This document shows, piece after piece, positions 1-12,045 of a stretch of DNA of 64,000 nucleotides. Both the position numbers and the translations under genes were made by a program. Position 1 is the stretch's first letter, and the number at the start of each line of letters is the position of its first letter. The DNA comes from Balanoglossus misakiensis. Lineage: Eukaryota > Hemichordata. Location of the stretch: NCBI GenBank assembly GCA_040954595.2, contig CM082583.2, forward strand, positions 5,642,001-5,706,000. The letters are read 5' to 3'. The notes beneath the pieces were generated by a model. That model was given only the letters and a program-made list of their open reading frames with translations, was not told the DNA's origin and did not search any database.

Positions 1-2594
1 ATAGTTTCAGTTTTCAAATTGCATTGTCTCGCTGAAACTAGCCGGTTACTCGTTCGCGCCTTATGAGATTATTAAGTAGGTTAACGGTCAATGACGTGAT
101 CTATATTTGACAATAATCTTAGTGATCGTACCACATATGCGCCTTATGAGATTAAAGTATGACATAGAAATATACAAAGGGCAGATATTATCACCATTTT
201 GTCGGACGTATTTCAGCGCGGGAAACATGTTAAACTTGCACTACATTTCAATACCCCAGATCAATTTAGATAACATCTTTTGTGGTGTAAGTTAATCTTT
301 CCCGTGACTGCGACATCTGTAGTGCAAGTACTTTGACTCGGTCGCTCGACTCTTATCGGTGGTAACGGGACACTGGGCCGGACCGAATGAAATTAAAGAC
401 ATCTAATAACCCTTCGCCGCGAGCGAGCATGGGCAGGTGGTCAGGATTTCGAGAATTTAACAATCAGATTTGGCCCTGAGTTTGCCCTTGTCCTTGGAGG
501 TCCAGCCTGATGTAGTCTTGTCCATCAAGTGGCGATGGAAAGATGTGTCTAAATTTTGATATGTCTAGATGCTGTCGTCATCGCCTGGGTAAAAAGGAAC
601 AAACGAAAGTGTAATAGAAATAATAACTAATTGTTCTGTTTAATAGGTGCTAACAAAAGTTGAGACAGTACAACTTTCACGACTCGTAGTCCGACTTTCT
701 GTCGCATAATCTAATTGAGAATAATGCCTTTGTGACATTTCAGACATTGTCACCAATCAAAATGTTGGACGTTGGAAACAAAGGGGGAACATAAGATGCA
801 GTCCTCAGATCTCCGCGGACGTGTTAAATAATCAAGCACAGAAATAAATCACGAAGCCCTATAGAGATGGTCAAATACTGGTGTTTAACTTTGCTTTCTA
901 ATTGATGGATTATCCTACAATTGGTTCATAGCGTGTAAATTATGACCTGATTGTGGCCATTTATATTAATCAATTTACAGCCCTGGTTCTTCTGGGAGGG
1001 GTGGTGCTGTGCCTTCAGTCACTTGACAGAATAGGTGCCCGATCATTTACGTCAAAATCCATTAAAACTTCAGGAAGGAAAGTTAATGCGTTCGTCCGTA
1101 ATTACTGGTCAGATTTCACCCAAACTTCACCAAAAGCGACTTCTCTTCATTATTTTGAAATTCCACCGCGTGTACATTAAAAGCCCCAAGATACACCTGT
1201 ATTCAGGCTACATTTCAACTAAAAATCAGTTCCAGTACTTTCTCAAGCTCAAAGCTGGATAATAAATACATCATTCTTAGAAAAACCAAAGAAGGAACTT
1301 TTTATGTTATGCGGTAGTCAGATAGGGCGTACCGGCGTATTGCTTAAACTCAAGTATTTGCATATACCTGATAAATAAATATATTCCCAAGATTTTGAAG
1401 CTAATTTGCATATAACAAACAACGTTTCATAATTCGACATCTACAGCGTTTCAAGATGAATTCCCTCTAAAACGTAGACTGTTCATCGACATTACTAAAT
1501 CAGTCTTTGAATATTAATCCCAGAAATAATATAAATTTAAATGATAGGTATAGTTACTTGCTTCAAGGCTTTCCGATAACCTTAAGCTATTGGCAACATA
1601 TCGTATAGCAGATTTTTGATTAGATCAAGCAATTAAGATGTTTAATAGTTGACATATATCATTTTTTGTAAAAACACACCGTGTCGATTAATTAATTCTG
1701 TCTGGAATCAGCATGATGTAGCAAAACTATGTCAAGGTATATGCATAGCAGAATTTGCGTGACCAAATCATGGACATCGACTAAAAAAAGTATCATCGGC
1801 CTTCCCCGACTGTTTAATATCCCGAAACCTGTTGGTGCAGGATGGTCACAACACGTTGGGTGGTACTTTTTAAACTCAATCATAAAATCTGCGCATTGTT
1901 GCTGGTCACGAAGGAAGCGTTTTCACTCGCCGTACATATAGTGCGACCTCGATTTCTAGGACACAGCCGTACATCACTTGTCGATTTTAAAATTGCATTA
2001 CAGTTCCCTACTGGGAGCCCTGTGTGAAATATAACCATGAATTGAACGTTTTTAATTACAATTTCACCTATATAAAGTGTTTCATGGCAAGTTTCCTTAG
2101 AGTTATGTAAGCTGTCATCCTCGATCAATCGATGGTACAGACATAAAAGTGTAGACTCGTGTGTGGTGCGAACAGAGTTAAAGGAATACAATGACCTGTG
2201 GGCGTGACTAAGTCTTCAAAAGAACGTGTGGTGGCGCTCTTTTTCGAGTGGCGACCGATTGAAAAGATGTGATTGGCCAGATCTCCATTTTCTATTTATT
2301 AATACAAGATTAATTGATGTTCTTAGTGAATTACAAAACACCTTGGGTAAATAAATAATTGATGGTCGTTTCATTGTTTTGAAAGGATTGAAACAAAGAA
2401 TTACATTATGAATTGACCAGTTGGTTCACTACAAGTACAACTTAAAATATTGTTTGGTACCGAAAATTATACTCGGTATTATCTTCTGTTTACTTTTCAA
2501 AATTTCGTTTGAGTTACAATCAGTCGGAAATCTAAAGAAATAAGACACCAATTCTGAGCATTCCTTTGTCAATTTTTCTGTTTTTCTAAATCAG
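1..2594. other. Non-coding stretch, nothing recognised
   Basis: AT-rich sequence with only short, unconvincing open frames (under about 105 codons, none with domain motifs or good flanking splice sites). No tandem repeat, inverted-repeat element or RNA gene was seen. Its right end is a pyrimidine-rich acceptor-like tract leading into the candidate exon at 2595. Confidence 0.5.
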
Positions 2595-2907
2595 TATAAG
2601 TATCTGTCCCTGTTTCTATCTGTTCGAGGTCAGATCAGGTCAGGTCAGGAAACGTAAGGATTATCGAAAAGAAAAAAAACACATCATCGATATCTTGCGT
2701 TGCGTACCATCTGTTACTGTATTCCAGACATACATCGCACTAGTTCGCTTTTTGTTCATTGTGTCTGCAGGTCACGATCAGAGGATTCCTCTTCAGTTGG
2801 GTACGACTCTTGTCTTATCTTATCTGCCTGCCGCCATATTGCTTGGCCGAGTCAAATGGGACTCGTACGGCAATGCGCGCCGCAATTGTCGCTTTTTGAC
2901 ATCGTAA
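2595..2907 (+). CDS. Candidate terminal exon, unknown protein with two hydrophobic segments
   Basis: Seen: a strong acceptor (pyrimidine-rich tract, then AAATCAG) is followed by 103 open codons and a TAA stop. An in-frame TAA lies just upstream of the acceptor, so the open frame starts almost exactly where the splice site would put it. The peptide opens Ile-Ser-Ile-Cys-Pro-Cys, has a Lys/Arg-rich stretch (RKRKDYRKEKK), then two hydrophobic segments near residues 43-60 and 70-85 that could span a membrane. No family is recognised. Inferred: the 3' part of a spliced membrane protein. Against: no AATAAA follows closely, no partner exon was found, and an open frame this long is not rare by chance. 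Confidence 0.25.
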
Positions 2908-3597
2908 AGATTGAAGCGATTATGCAGTACGCAAGTACGGCCCGGCATTTTCCCCAGTGGCAAAATGAAATAAAACGAAGCGAAGGTTGTCTTTTTGATA
3001 GGAACAAAACATGACACGGTGCTGCGTGCGTTTTTATCACAAAGGAAACCCATAATGAGGAATCAATCACGCCAAATTTTCTTCGCTTTGAAAGCCTCTT
3101 CAGACCTCTACAACATATTTAGTGAGATGTTGACGCAAATGCTGTTGAGAGGAACGATTTCTAGTTAAAGCAATATGGCAGGGATGAAGAGGTTGGGCGC
3201 GTAAAAAGACCATCAAGGCAAACTGCAGTTTTCACAACGACGTGCACTGAATGCGCGAGAATAACTGACTCTTTTCGACCATCTGATCGTGACGTGAGCG
3301 GGAATAGTCGCGTTCACATTTCACATTTCCCCCGAGTGATTGACAGTGGTGGTTGGGGGGGGGGGGGGGGGAAGAAGACCACTTCAGTCTGTCTTTCACC
3401 GCTCCAGTGGCATTTGAAAAGTGCTGATTGAAAAACACGGTTCGCGACCCTGATGCAACGAGCTGCATATGTTCGCGCGGCTCGCGGAGAATCATTTCGC
3501 CGTTAGACCAAAAGACGACGAAACGTGAGCAACGTGCACGTGCGGAAAGCATTGTTTGGCCAACACAGCTTTCCTTTCCAGCGAATCGTTTCTGTGA
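2908..3597. other. Non-coding stretch with poly(G) tract
   Basis: No convincing gene. A minus-strand open frame of 179 codons at 3232-3771 is the longest non-repetitive one in the window, but it reads through the poly(G) run at 3355-3371 as poly-proline, lacks recognisable motifs and has no supporting signals. Confidence 0.4.
3355..3371. repeat. Poly(G) run, 17 bp
   Basis: Uninterrupted G17 read directly; length is prone to polymerase and assembly error. Confidence 0.95.
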
Positions 3598-3855
3598 CAA
3601 AGGCAAAGCACTTTTGCTCTGCCACTGGGTAAAGGTGAAGGTAATATTATTGATTTGAAGGACCAACCGGTAAAAGTTGCCGAGCGTAGGTACACATTTG
3701 CCCCTGTAGAACGCAACAAATTGGCGGCAATAATTTACATCCAGATGTTCACTCGAATCTCTGACCTTCAAAAAAAGTATAAACAGATGATTGATGAAAG
3801 CGAAAAGATGATGAGAGCGAAAGCGCCAGTCTCAGTAACGCCTCCGAATTTATAA
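3598..3855 (+). CDS. Candidate terminal exon with a charged helical C-terminus
   Basis: Seen: 85 open codons between an in-frame TGA and a TAA stop. The C-terminal half is rich in Lys, Glu, Met and Gln (for example DLQKKYKQMIDESEKMMRAK) and should form an amphipathic helix or short coiled coil, ending in a Pro-rich tail. A plausible acceptor, TTGATTTGAAG, would start the exon at 3661 and leave 64 residues. Another good acceptor just upstream (TTTCCTTTCCAG, exon from 3582) opens a different frame with a donor AAG|GTAATA near 3640, so this stretch has competing readings. No family recognised and no clear poly(A) signal. It lies just upstream of the (GA)n repeat. Confidence 0.3.
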   Translation, partial: QRQSTFALPLGKGEGNIIDLKDQPVKVAERRYTFAPVERNKLAAIIYIQMFTRISDLQKKYKQMIDESEKMMRAKAPVSVTPPNL

Positions 3856-4026
3856 ATGTTTAATTTGCATTTTATTTTTTATCGGTCGTTGTTGTGGTTA
3901 ACACGCTCCATTACCTCCCGAACGTGCCATACACGCGTGTACCCTCAAAGAGACAAAGACGTCCATATGGCGCTTGATTTGCTGATAAGTTTCAGTAGTG
4001 GCAATTCTCCGATGATGCTATAGATT

Positions 4027-4028
<2 letters not shown>

Positions 4029-4110
<82 letters not shown>
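4029..4110. repeat. (GA)n microsatellite, about 41 copies
   Basis: Perfect dinucleotide GA array of about 82 bp. Polypurine on the plus strand, so able to form triplex (H-DNA) structures. Confidence 0.98.
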
Positions 4111-4112
<2 letters not shown>

Positions 4113-4748
4113 ATTTTAGGTAATTATTCTTTCATGTATCAATGGGTTAATTAGGATGTAGACACGGGAGGAATTTTCTGGTCTGTTGGTCCTTGCAACG
4201 GGACCGCTATCAGATATTAAAAAACGATGTCAGAGTTGTGGCAGTTACATTTCAGTAGGCATTGAACTAAGTACACACATGTAACCGTGTAAATATCGTG
4301 TAAATATGGAATTTTCACAGAACCACTGCATGCAATATCATGGCAACGGAGTGAAAAATAAACTTGAAATGACAACAGAAAACACGAAATTGCAACCATC
4401 CGACTGCACGAAGAGTAGCATTCATGGAAACCTTTCGGAAACAATTATTCTCCTTGACGCGCCGGGCAACTGAGTCTCTCAAACCTGACATTTAATTGTT
4501 GTTACTGCGTAATATAGATTCTTTGAACAGTGCCATATTGTAGGTTCAGATTCTCAACCAACCTTTTCCCTCTCGGGTGATTTTTTCCGAGTCAGTCTAA
4601 AATTCATATATCCCCGTCTGTTGCGTGATTTAAAACTCGGTTGACATCTGGCGGGTTCGGGGATCTCGGATCTTCTTGTACTATAGTAGGGCCCAAAGAA
4701 ATGCAAAGGAATGATATCCTGTAGTTTTATTCGTCACCCTTCCTTGCC

Positions 4749-4826
<78 letters not shown>
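4749..4826. repeat. (TGTC)n microsatellite, about 19 copies
   Basis: Perfect tetranucleotide array of about 78 bp. Any open frame through it is an artefact of the repeat. Confidence 0.98.
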
Positions 4827-5251
4827 CGACCCCAGACAGAACAAAAGCGCACGCGGAGAAAACGTGCACCGATAAAATGTGTCACACATCGCAAGTGACA
4901 TGGTCCACGGAAATGCAGTTGGATCTCAAGAGATTGGTTATGTCAGATACAAATTTAAGGGATCTTTTCTAATGAGGATCGATGATAACCCCAAGAAAAT
5001 CCGCTCAAATCTTTCGGTAATTTAGCTGATATTGCGTACATCCAATTAGAGTGACGTGATTACTCAGGGGCTGCAATGCATCAATGTTTAAGTGGCCAAT
5101 CCGTTTAATTTTGTGTATACGAGATTATAACGTGTCCTTACGTTAAAGGGGGTAGTAATGTTTCCTCGCTGTGGTGTAGCACCAATGTTGCAAGTAACGA
5201 AGGAAGTCTGAAGAAAATGAGTAGATACAAAAGTTAGAGTTGGAGGCCTAT

Positions 5252-5314
5252 TATCATCATCATCATCATCGTCGTCGTCATCGTCATCGTCACCGTCATC
5301 GTCGTCATCATCAT
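5252..5314. repeat. Imperfect TCA/TCG trinucleotide array
   Basis: Mixed TCA and TCG triplets with one CAC interruption. On the minus strand one frame reads mainly as aspartate codons, which explains the long minus-strand open frame there. Confidence 0.9.
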
Positions 5315-6418
5315 GTTGAGCACATAATTTGCAAGTCAGAATAAGATCAAAAGAAGGAAGCTTAAGAATAGTATGCGGATAGATGTATTGAAACATACAC
5401 GTCGCTGAACATTCATAATACGCCCTTTTGAAGATTTGTAAAAAAAAATATTTAAAAGTGTACAGTGTTATTGACCTACATATCCACATCCTACACGCAT
5501 TTCATCCAATGACGTCAACGACATGGACGTGTAATATTTCCCGCAGCGAATTCCGTTCCCATTTGCCGGGAGTGTGGTAATATTTATGCGAAGTAACGCG
5601 AGAATTCATAATACTCAAGATCTTTCTAAATACACGTTCTGAACGTGGAATGAATCGCCCGCCTGCAAGCAGCGTGCTATCAGATCACACCAAAGCAACT
5701 GACATCTGCAGCTGTTCCATGGACACGTACAGTAACTGTAGATCGATATACGAATACGCTTGCGATTTTTGTCGTGCTGTACAGTTTTGATACACTGTGG
5801 TTTCGACGGAAATCAAGCGCCCTGTCTGCGTCGCCACCATTTGTTTGTCTGCTATATCCAAAAGTATCACAGAATCGTTGACTTTTTGAACTCATTTTGA
5901 AACTTGCGGCGATTTTAAAAGCCAGACTATGTGAAACACCCGGACGAACCTCACAAGCGAACATCACCGATCCTTTATTGACACAATCAGCTTATGGCGC
6001 ATATTTCTGGAAATCGTAAACTTTCCCCACAAAGTAATGAAAATTTATCGATTAGAAGCACTTAAATTTTCCCGGGCAATGAATTTGAGTGTATTTTGCC
6101 CGAATCCACAAATATTAAAAGTGATGACTTTTTTATTGTTTCACTAATCAGTTTGAGTGGTCCCCACACACCGTGTTCTCAGTTTCAAGGAGCGCCCCCA
6201 GGAATAAAAAAAAACCCACCGTACTAACACTCGAACCTGTAATTTCGAACAAGTACTGCCTATTGCAGTTTGAGGCGAGCACATTCAGAAGTAAGAGAAA
6301 CGTGCGAATCTGCAGTATGGCCGCAGTTACTAGTGGGAGGGGGCGTTGAAATCGCGCAAACAGAGTTGCCAGAGGGAACGAATCCAATCCGAAAATCAAC
6401 ATCAGATTTAACATTTTA

Positions 6419-6500
6419 ATAGCCTTGTGGGTCTAAGCGTTACCGTTCTTGCAATTTGGGTCGCTTTAGAACTTGTCCTGATTCGAACACCCACACACCC
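6419..6500 (+). mobile_element. tRNA-like unit: probable SINE head or tRNA pseudogene
   Basis: Seen: an A-box-like TGGGTCTAAGCG near 6428, an anticodon-loop-like CTTGCAATTT near 6448-6457, and a B-box-like GATTCGAACAC near 6480, in the order and rough spacing of a tRNA. The B box departs from the consensus GRTTCRANNCC at one key position and no clean acceptor stem is visible, so it is not a functional tRNA gene. Known: tRNA-derived SINEs keep these internal RNA polymerase III boxes at the 5' end. Inferred: a diverged SINE whose body would run rightwards towards about 6620. A second B-box-like word (GGTTCGAGTG, minus strand, near 6228) may be another old copy in opposite orientation. Confidence 0.4.
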
Positions 6501-7680
6501 AGTTTTACATTCCAAACACCATGTACTGGTTACATGCACTTTTATACTTGTTGGTGCACCATAAGGCACCCTACAAGTGGTCATAGACTTGGACACAGCT
6601 AAAAAGAAATACAAAACCCCACCATTGCCAAGAATACATTATAAACCTGGGGACCTGTAGCTAAAGTATATAATTAATGCGAATTCGTATACTTTGTAGG
6701 TTTTTTCTATTTGGGTAACAATTGTAATACATGTAGTCCTTAAATGAGTACTAGTCGTAAATGAGTCATAGCCTCTCGCGAAAAGGTTCACTGAGACAAA
6801 CTATTAGATACAAAAAGAGAAGTTTTAGCGAAAAGGACACGACACAACACGACTTTCTTCTCTGTGAATTTGATTTTGGTTCGCCTTTGCTGTCAAACAT
6901 ATCGAATGCATAAAGCCTACCATTTGAATCGCGAGAAACTTGACACGCATACAAATGAAAAGCATAATTTGCATATTCACGAAGACGGTGATAAGCGAGA
7001 GATAGTGGGTGTTTGCGTACGCTTTGTGAATTTAATTTAATATAATCAACCAGTGTTGACGTGTTGTACATTTAAAATATGATTAGGAAGGTTACCTTCC
7101 ATTAATAACGTTTTCCTAATCTCATAAAATGCCGAAATAGTAAAGATCGATCCGTCAGGAAGCGGACAAAATCTCATATAATCACAGTCGAGTATCTTAA
7201 CACACATTATGGTAGATCGCATCTTATTTGTTAAGTACACTCACAGGGCTCTTATAAATCCACGACGGTGTGCATTAAACTGGAATGTCCGGTTTAAACC
7301 TACATTCGAATCATTTCAGAAGTGCCGTCGGTGTTGGTTTTAGCCACCGCAATCGCAGACCCGCTCAATGCTCAAAGATTTCGAAAATCACCTTCTGAAG
7401 ATATTTAGCGACGCCGCGGTTCCTCAGCATGGTAAAACAAAACTGACTATGACACGCTCATTAAACCAACTCAGTTTTCAAATAACTTAGCCTGTTTTGT
7501 CCAATATCCATGGCGAAAGGCCCTGTCAAAAACGCCGCACATGGATTATTGGAATCTTTCCAAGTCGCCAGCTACACGTGTATGTGTAGCGACAACATGG
7601 TAGAGTAAAATTCACGTTAATATTCTTCTGGTAGAGTTTTGAATTTCAATGCAGAAGTCCAGCAGTCGGTAGGGAGGAGA

Positions 7681-7696
7681 GGGGGGGGGGGGGGGG
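7681..7696. repeat. Poly(G) run, 16 bp
   Basis: Uninterrupted G16 preceded by a GGGAGGAGA purine stretch. Confidence 0.95.
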
Positions 7697-8702
7697 CACA
7701 AATCGGTATGTTAATTGCTGCATTTTGATACAGTATCTATTCCGACTTGGGGAATCGATAGTTGCCACGGTGAAAGGGGTCATAAGGGTCACTTGAACAA
7801 TATCGATGGGAAATGGTTAGCCGGGGTTCCACTAATTTCACCATTCAGTGAAGATCTGCTGAGTACGTAGCATGTTATGATGTTATGAGTTACTCCATTA
7901 GATCTAAGTCTCCATGCAGTGTGATATGACCGTGGTGTGTGTAGACCGACATCAAAAGTCAGTGCAGGAACTGCTTTGAGCTCCTACACTCCTTTTCAGA
8001 GTACCGGTGCGAACGGGAAAAGCAGTTTCAGGAACGTCGGTCATGTGGCTTGTTAAACTCGTTTAAAACTACGAATGCTTTCGCGTCGGTCCCGTAGAAA
8101 AGACTTTATTTGCCTTGTACTGACCTGGTGCCTCGAACAAAATTTCGCACCGTTGTGAATAACATGCGCTCGTAATCACGCAGTTTTATGGACGCAACGT
8201 CGAGATTAATGACTTAGATTAGGATGAATACGGAAGAATATCCACGCGGTTTAGTGGAACTGGCGGCCGTGTTTCTGAATATTCCGTGACTCATCCATAT
8301 CCATTGCCGTTGATAATCTGATATCCACCTTAAACGATCTCGGAAATTTCCTTCCTACTTCCCTAAAAACGTGGTAATCCCACCCCAAACGGTCATTACC
8401 TGCAACTTTCAGGGGTTCTATATTCGGACGTGTAGAATAACGCGTGTGTATTATGGAGACCATGAATTAAAGATGACGTCATGCGAAACGCGGTGACTAC
8501 CTAATACGGGAAAATGAGATGCCTGGGCTCAGCGGAAATAACTAAATCTCTCTGAAAAAGGAGCAAATGTTGACCTTCCCGTATACTCATTCTTATTCTG
8601 AATCAAAAGTTTGAATTTCTCTACCAGCATGTGCACTGGCATCTTGTCAGACGATATTCCATTCCTTTGACGTGCGTAACGAATTCCTCTTTTCTTTAAC
8701 AG

Positions 8703-8848
8703 GTTTCCAGGGTCCTTGCAGTAGGCAGGAACGGAGACGGGAGATTCGAATTCTTCTGAAGAATCACCAGCTGCAGGTGGCCTCTAACTTTTCACCAACC
8801 GCCGAGACGAAAACAGGAAAACCGCTATCAGTGCGCGAGACAGACTAA
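8703..8848 (+). CDS. Candidate terminal exon, basic peptide of 47 residues
   Basis: Seen: an excellent acceptor (CTCTTTTCTTTAACAG) followed, two bases into a codon, by 47 open codons and TAA. The peptide begins FQGPCSRQERRREIRILLKN and continues with a polar Thr/Glu/Lys-rich tail. A CAG|GTGGCC donor after codon 24 could instead end the exon at 8774. The other two frames stop early. No ATG is present, so this could only be a downstream exon. No family recognised, no AATAAA close by, and no partner exon identified. Confidence 0.3.
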
Positions 8849-10314
8849 ACCACTTTTCAAAATTATATACTGACTTATACACTGTATATTGAAGCCTCGC
8901 TTATTAAGAGGAGCCCAAGAAAGGCGTTTTGGGGGTTCGGCGCAGACGGCGACTGACCACGAGAGAAGAAACCGAAAATACAAAGGGAACCTCTCCACTG
9001 CCGGAAATTAAACACACCGAATGAAAAATTTCCGACCTACAGCAGCCGTACTCGTGTACATTACGTAAACCTCAATATTACTCTCATTGATTTGCAAACG
9101 ACTTGGTTATTTAAAGCGCCATCTTGTAACCCGTTGTTGCACTGACGTGCCGAAAGCTTATCGTGTGCAATTTGGTTACGGACGAGCCTAGCCCACTTTG
9201 GTTCAATCCGAAGCAGACCGCATTTTTCTGAAGATAATTTTGGGACGGACAAGTGCAACGGCCTGGGTGAGTGTAGACTTTTATCATTTTTCCCAATTTC
9301 TCACTTCTTGATAATACGAGTTCCGATAGCTACAATATACCTCTGATATTTGTCTGTAGATTGTGATTGATTCCCAGTTTTACTTAGGGATTAATATATG
9401 GCAGGTGCCACGTGTTGGGGCAGGGTTTACTCACTATTTTCGAACACCTGTCTTAACATCTCAGTATGTTAGCCAGGGGACTATCAATATCTTGAATATT
9501 TGTCAACCATGAAGTCCATTGGTGATAGAAAGCCTTCGCAATCAGTTAAAAGAAAGGATAGTACTTCTTGGCTATTAACATAATGCGGCCATGCACGGAG
9601 TGTAGCTTCTTGCGTGTCGTATTGAACAAGTTGTCATGCGAGACTAATACACCCCGCACAGTCCTGATCCATAAACGGCCTCATTTTGTGTATATAAGTC
9701 CATTGTAAAACTTCCTTAGTTTAATATTAAATCTATGGTGCATTTTCAGGTAGAAGAGACGCCCGCAATGGCGTCTGCGCGTGAGAACTAAAAAAGTACA
9801 TGTTTTAAATTGTACAAATGATTGGTATGGGGCAAAATATAGAATGCTTCACTGCCCACGTGCCTAAATACGTAATAGCTGTAATGGAATCCCGTGCTTC
9901 AATTTGAATTCACATTGTACAGTGCGAATACTACTATACGGAAACAAACCTACTGTACAAATATCTCTATTGATTGTGGCGACAATTGCATAATAATAAC
10001 ACACACACAAGAAACAATATGAACTCATTTAGCTGGAATTGACAGAAAGGTATTTCAGTATGTGAGGTGATTGAACCGCCATTGAAACATTTTGTCACGT
10101 GAAGACTTTCTAATAACTACGACTTCAATCATATCTCATTGTGCGCTTCCCTGGTACGGAATTAGGACTTGCATCCGGGTATTTTTTCTTTATGAAAAAT
10201 ATAATTTGCCAGTGTCATGGATCATTAACTTGATGATATATTATTGTGTATTTCCAATCAAGTAAGTGTTGTACGTTGTATGGTGAGCCACTGTGTTGGA
10301 CTTGAGATACTCAC
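8849..10314. other. Non-coding stretch, nothing recognised
   Basis: No repeat array or convincing exon. A 25-codon open frame ending at a CTGG|GTGAGT donor near 9266 is noted but lacks a good acceptor. Confidence 0.45.
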
Positions 10315-10393
10315 CTGAGTCTATTCTCGTTTCTTTCACGTAAGTAAAAACGTCAACATTGTATACGACCTTATTGTCAGTGGTTACTGATGT
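10315..10393 (-). CDS. Candidate internal exon with near-perfect splice sites
   Basis: Seen on the minus strand: acceptor GCGCTCCTCTGTCAG, 79 exon bases, then donor CAG|GTGAGT, a full match to the donor consensus. Only one frame is open, reading TSVTTDNKVVYNVDVFTYVK followed by ETRIDS; it starts at a codon boundary and ends one base into a codon. Alternating hydrophobic and polar residues suggest beta strands, as in extracellular domains, but that is inference. Upstream of the acceptor the same frame continues as a hydrophobic stretch resembling a signal peptide (PILTLFISAHALLC), but it has no ATG, so the internal-exon reading is preferred. No compatible neighbour was identified. Confidence 0.35.
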
Positions 10394-11974
10394 CTGACAG
10401 AGGAGCGCATGCGCTGATATAAACAGAGTCAAGATTGGCTTCAGTGGTTTAAATTTAAATTTCCATGAATTCAACTTCTTGACTCATATTGGCATACAGC
10501 TATAGTACCTGTAAAAGGCTCAAAGCATTTAGACAATAGTTATTTCGTGATTTGAATTTGGACAATTCTGAATGAAACGACCCCTCAAATCGGGGCGATA
10601 ACGCCGTTTTCGAAGACAGTGTACAAGCAAACTAGTCAGGTTGCTTCGTTGATTGTAAAATATATCACCTCTGTTGCTTACTCCTATGATTATCTGCCTT
10701 TCAAATTTTCCAATTAAACGTCGCTCGTAAATAGCAAGAATTATGGAAGACTAAAGGGAAATCAACAGGGTAATTTACACATGGTGTATAGATGTTACGG
10801 ACGTCACGACGAAGAATATGAATATACATGATATAGTACTTTATCGAAATCGTTTGAAGGAACATTTGAATTTGTTGGAATCTTGACAAATAATAATATC
10901 AATAGCTAAAGAATCTATTTTCTAAGAAAATTGAATAGCAAAGGTCGCCTGATTTTCATTTCTGATTTATGGATCGGCAATATCTTATCGTTGTTTTATT
11001 TGGCGCACGATCCATTGACGTTTTTGCAGCAATGGGTGAGTAATAAGTTATAGCGTGTACAATAACGGCACTTATTGCTTCAACGGAATGCATCAATTTT
11101 TCATTTGGTACATTTGGCAGTTTTGCGGCCATTTTGAAACGTGGCAACCATATATCTTGTCCGTGCGTAAGTGACCCGATGTTTTGGCAGGCCATAAATC
11201 GTCGATAGGGCACTGTCTCTATAATGCCTCGGTATTATACGGTCAGCTGCATATCCGAAGCGAACGACGTGCTAATGCAAGCGAAGATTATAACAGTCAC
11301 CTCATCCTCGTTATTCTTAGTGATGTTCTGAGTTTAAATCAGAAAATGTACATGAAGTATATGTCAGTGAAAATGGCAAGGAAGAATGCCAAAACAAACA
11401 AAACAAACAAATCATTTGTTTATCAGGTTGGGTTGGATTTGAATTTGGCGAAGGCTTCTGTCAGACCGGCAACTTTGCAAAACGACTTGCTGTTTCGTGA
11501 TGAAAAGTATTCCTAGCACGAAAGAGCTTTTTGCATCGATGAAACTTATATCGATTGTAACTGCGACTACTTGAAACCCAACCAGACAGCCTTTTCCCTG
11601 TTGTGATGTAACTCTACATCCCATGTAATGCTATCCTTCCCATGATGCAACGTGATATCACTCTAACCATTTCCCGCGAACGAGACGAGCGCATGAATAA
11701 ACAAACCAAATGATTAATGCCAATACCTCTCGCCGTCTAGCGGTTGAATGTGGATTAATTGGATTAATTAGACTGCAATCGATCACAATTTCAGATAGAT
11801 TTCCTTACGTTAAATGGTTAAAGGAATCGCTATCGAACGACGGTAAAGGGTAAGTGGCAGTAACTAAAGACGAGAAAAAATAAACATGTTTGACACAAAT
11901 TTCTCCCAAATGAAACAAGATAAAAGACGCTGATAATGGAAAGAATTCTGCCATCTTTATTCATGTCTTTTTAG
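10394..11974. other. Non-coding stretch, nothing recognised
   Basis: No repeats or mobile elements. A plus-strand open frame of 110 codons at 11184-11516 has no recognisable motif and no supporting splice or Kozak signal. Confidence 0.4.
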
Positions 11975-12045
11975 CGCCAGTTGCCTTCGCTCATAGTGTT
12001 TTGGCGAACGCAGCGTTTTCGATCTGGGCAGTTAAATCACTGAGG
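11975..12045 (+). CDS. Candidate internal exon (cluster 1, first)
   Basis: Seen: excellent acceptor (TTATTCATGTCTTTTTAG), then 71 bases with the frame entered two bases into a codon, reading PVAFAHSVLANAAFSIWAVK-SLR, and a donor AGG|GTACCT that is only fair. It ends at a codon boundary, which matches the phase of the exon at 13244. Hydrophobic and Ala-rich. No family recognised. A second frame is also open for 22 codons, so the frame choice rests on the phase match. Confidence 0.2.

Larger units (their letters stand above)
3856..8702. other. Non-coding stretch with microsatellites and SINE-like sequence
   Basis: No supported gene. It holds (GA)n 4029-4110, (TGTC)n 4749-4826, an imperfect TCA/TCG array 5252-5314, the tRNA-like unit 6419-6500 and a G16 run at 7681. 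A minus-strand frame at 5088-5489 owes its poly-Asp run to the TCA/TCG array and is not taken as a gene. Confidence 0.5.

Noticed and set aside
3232-3771. Longest non-repeat open frame (179 codons, minus)
   Set aside because: Includes poly-Pro from the poly(G) run, motif-free composition, no splice or poly(A) support.
5088-5489. Minus-strand 133-codon frame with a poly-Asp run
   Set aside because: The run is the TCA/TCG microsatellite; flanks show no motif or start context.
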